Source: Nonomuraea basaltis (GTDB taxonomy: Bacteria > Actinomycetota > Actinomycetes > Streptosporangiales > Streptosporangiaceae). Taken from it: a stretch of DNA of 64,000 nt. Location of the stretch: contig NZ_VCJS01000010.1 in NCBI RefSeq assembly GCF_005893125.1, positions 59,638 to 123,637 on the forward strand, given 5' to 3'. The notes under the pieces are model-generated. The model was not told the DNA's origin. It made no database searches and worked only from the letters and a program-made list of their open reading frames with translations. Both the position numbers and the translations under genes were made by a program. Of this stretch, positions 63,448 through 64,000 are shown piece by piece (within the stretch, counting starts at the first letter, position 1; each line of letters starts with the position of its first letter).

Positions 63448-63489
63448 CTCCGGAGCCGGGTGCGTAGGTTCGAATCCTACAGGGGGCAC
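63448..63489 (+). repeat. att footprint 3: 3' part of tRNA-Arg(CCG)
   Basis: Identical over 42 bases to 54284-54325, and followed by the same hairpin and the direct repeat TTGTGGACCA (twice). Forms the right edge of cassette B. The 5' half of the tRNA is absent. Confidence 0.85.
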
Positions 63490-64000
63490 TCGATCTTGAT
63501 CAGCGGTTCCGGCCGCTGACCAGGGCAAACTTCGCAGGTACGGGCGGGCCTCCAGTCTCACGGAGTCCCGCCCGTTCTCGTTGACGCTCGCTGATTGTGG
63601 ACCAGTTGTGGACCATGATCGAGCTTCCAATCAAGCTTGCAACGGCCAGGCGGCTCCATATCATCTGTGCCGTCTCAGACGAGGTCGAGTCAGCACCAAT
63701 CAGCAGATCGACCGCCGGATCACACAAATGCCGATCCACGTCGGCGGTCTCGGATCCGTGTTGGATCGCCTGTGATTCGCCCGATAACGATGATCTCGCG
63801 GTAGTTGGCATGGATCCCGCCACAGCCGTGGAGAGCCACTCGAACGAGGCCCTTGAGCCGATTGCGACCGGTTACCCAGAGAGGCTTCGCCTCGGACCGC
63901 CGAGATTGATGGTTCCGCTCGCACGAAGACGACCGTCGGTTCATCCTCAGGAGCAGGAAACGGGTGCTGAGGGTGATCGCTATGACACGTTCGGATACGG
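63490..64000. other. Downstream flank, no confident gene
   Basis: The first ~115 bases are the terminator hairpin and TTGTGGACCA repeats shared with footprint 1. The remainder has short frames on both strands (e.g. 63720-63944 minus) with no recognisable product. Possibly another cassette starts here. Confidence 0.4.

Larger units (their letters stand above)
57975..63489. mobile_element. Cassette B: att-bounded, integrase-less, candidate Pycsar-like defence cassette
   Basis: It lies between att footprints 2 and 3 and contains crp-like, cyclase-like, P-loop/helical-repeat, 256-residue and PycTM-like genes, with no recombinase and little else. Att footprints 1 and 3, identical to each other, may also delimit A plus B as a single 9.2-kb unit. 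Confidence 0.6.

Overview
The window reads as high-GC actinobacterial DNA. The evidence is the GC-rich third codon positions, the many GTG and TTG starts, a Scr1-type XRE/DUF397 regulator pair, a small BldC-like helix-turn-helix protein, and Sec signal peptides of actinobacterial type. A Streptosporangiales or Streptomycetales host fits, but nothing here fixes the genus.

Positions 1 to about 54,325 are one large, incomplete prophage or phage-like element, transcribed mostly on the minus strand (right to left). At the right end are a replication-initiator-like gene (53.1-54.1 kb) and a tightly overlapped train of small early genes (45.6-52.8 kb). That train ends in an ArdC-like protein, a DUF3560/N6-methylase fusion and a phage cytosine methylase. 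Next come a frameshifted TGT/DpdA-like gene, an IS256 insertion beside a C45 acyltransferase cargo gene (38.2-40.9 kb), an HU-like protein, a protein with four ribbon-helix-helix units, and a 1100-residue single-chain methylase/endonuclease. The control region (28.1-32.7 kb) holds a protein made of three GntR winged helices, the XRE/DUF397 pair, a LuxR-HTH protein and a small HTH protein. A second early block (17.2-27.9 kb) has YqaJ exonuclease, a RecT-like annealing protein, RusA resolvase, a J-domain fusion and a replication protein. A membrane-anchored collagen-like protein, small DNA-binding proteins, a tyrosine recombinase and a Dam-type methylase follow. The packaging genes (ParB-like, TerS, TerL) and the first structural genes run off the left edge. 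Between 5.0 and 13.5 kb several plus-strand genes, mostly membrane or secreted proteins, are inserted as morons.

A recurrent, one-directional, partly palindromic motif with core CAGCGGTACCGCTGTCGCTT lies 15-80 bases upstream of many minus-strand starts in this element and looks like a phage-specific regulatory site.

At 54.28, 57.98 and 63.45 kb the same ~42-bp sequence occurs in direct orientation. It runs from the anticodon loop to the 3' end of a tRNA-Arg(CCG) and is followed by a terminator-like hairpin. These are attachment-site footprints of stacked integrations. They bracket cassette A (54.3-58.0 kb: a frameshifted lipoprotein, small secreted proteins, an ArsR-like regulator) and cassette B (58.0-63.5 kb). 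No integrase is visible in either cassette.

Cassette B is the most interesting part of the window. It has an apparent operon of a Crp-like cyclic-nucleotide-binding regulator, a class III nucleotidyl-cyclase-like protein, a P-loop/helical-repeat protein translationally coupled to it, and a 256-residue protein. A convergent gene for a Pycsar-effector-like (PycTM) membrane protein follows. The cyclase C-terminus and the NTPase N-terminus share a short motif of the form NRVK[RK]G..AQGDI.V, as expected of homotypic assembly motifs. I read cassette B as a candidate expanded Pycsar-like immune system carried on an att-flanked, integrase-less cassette.
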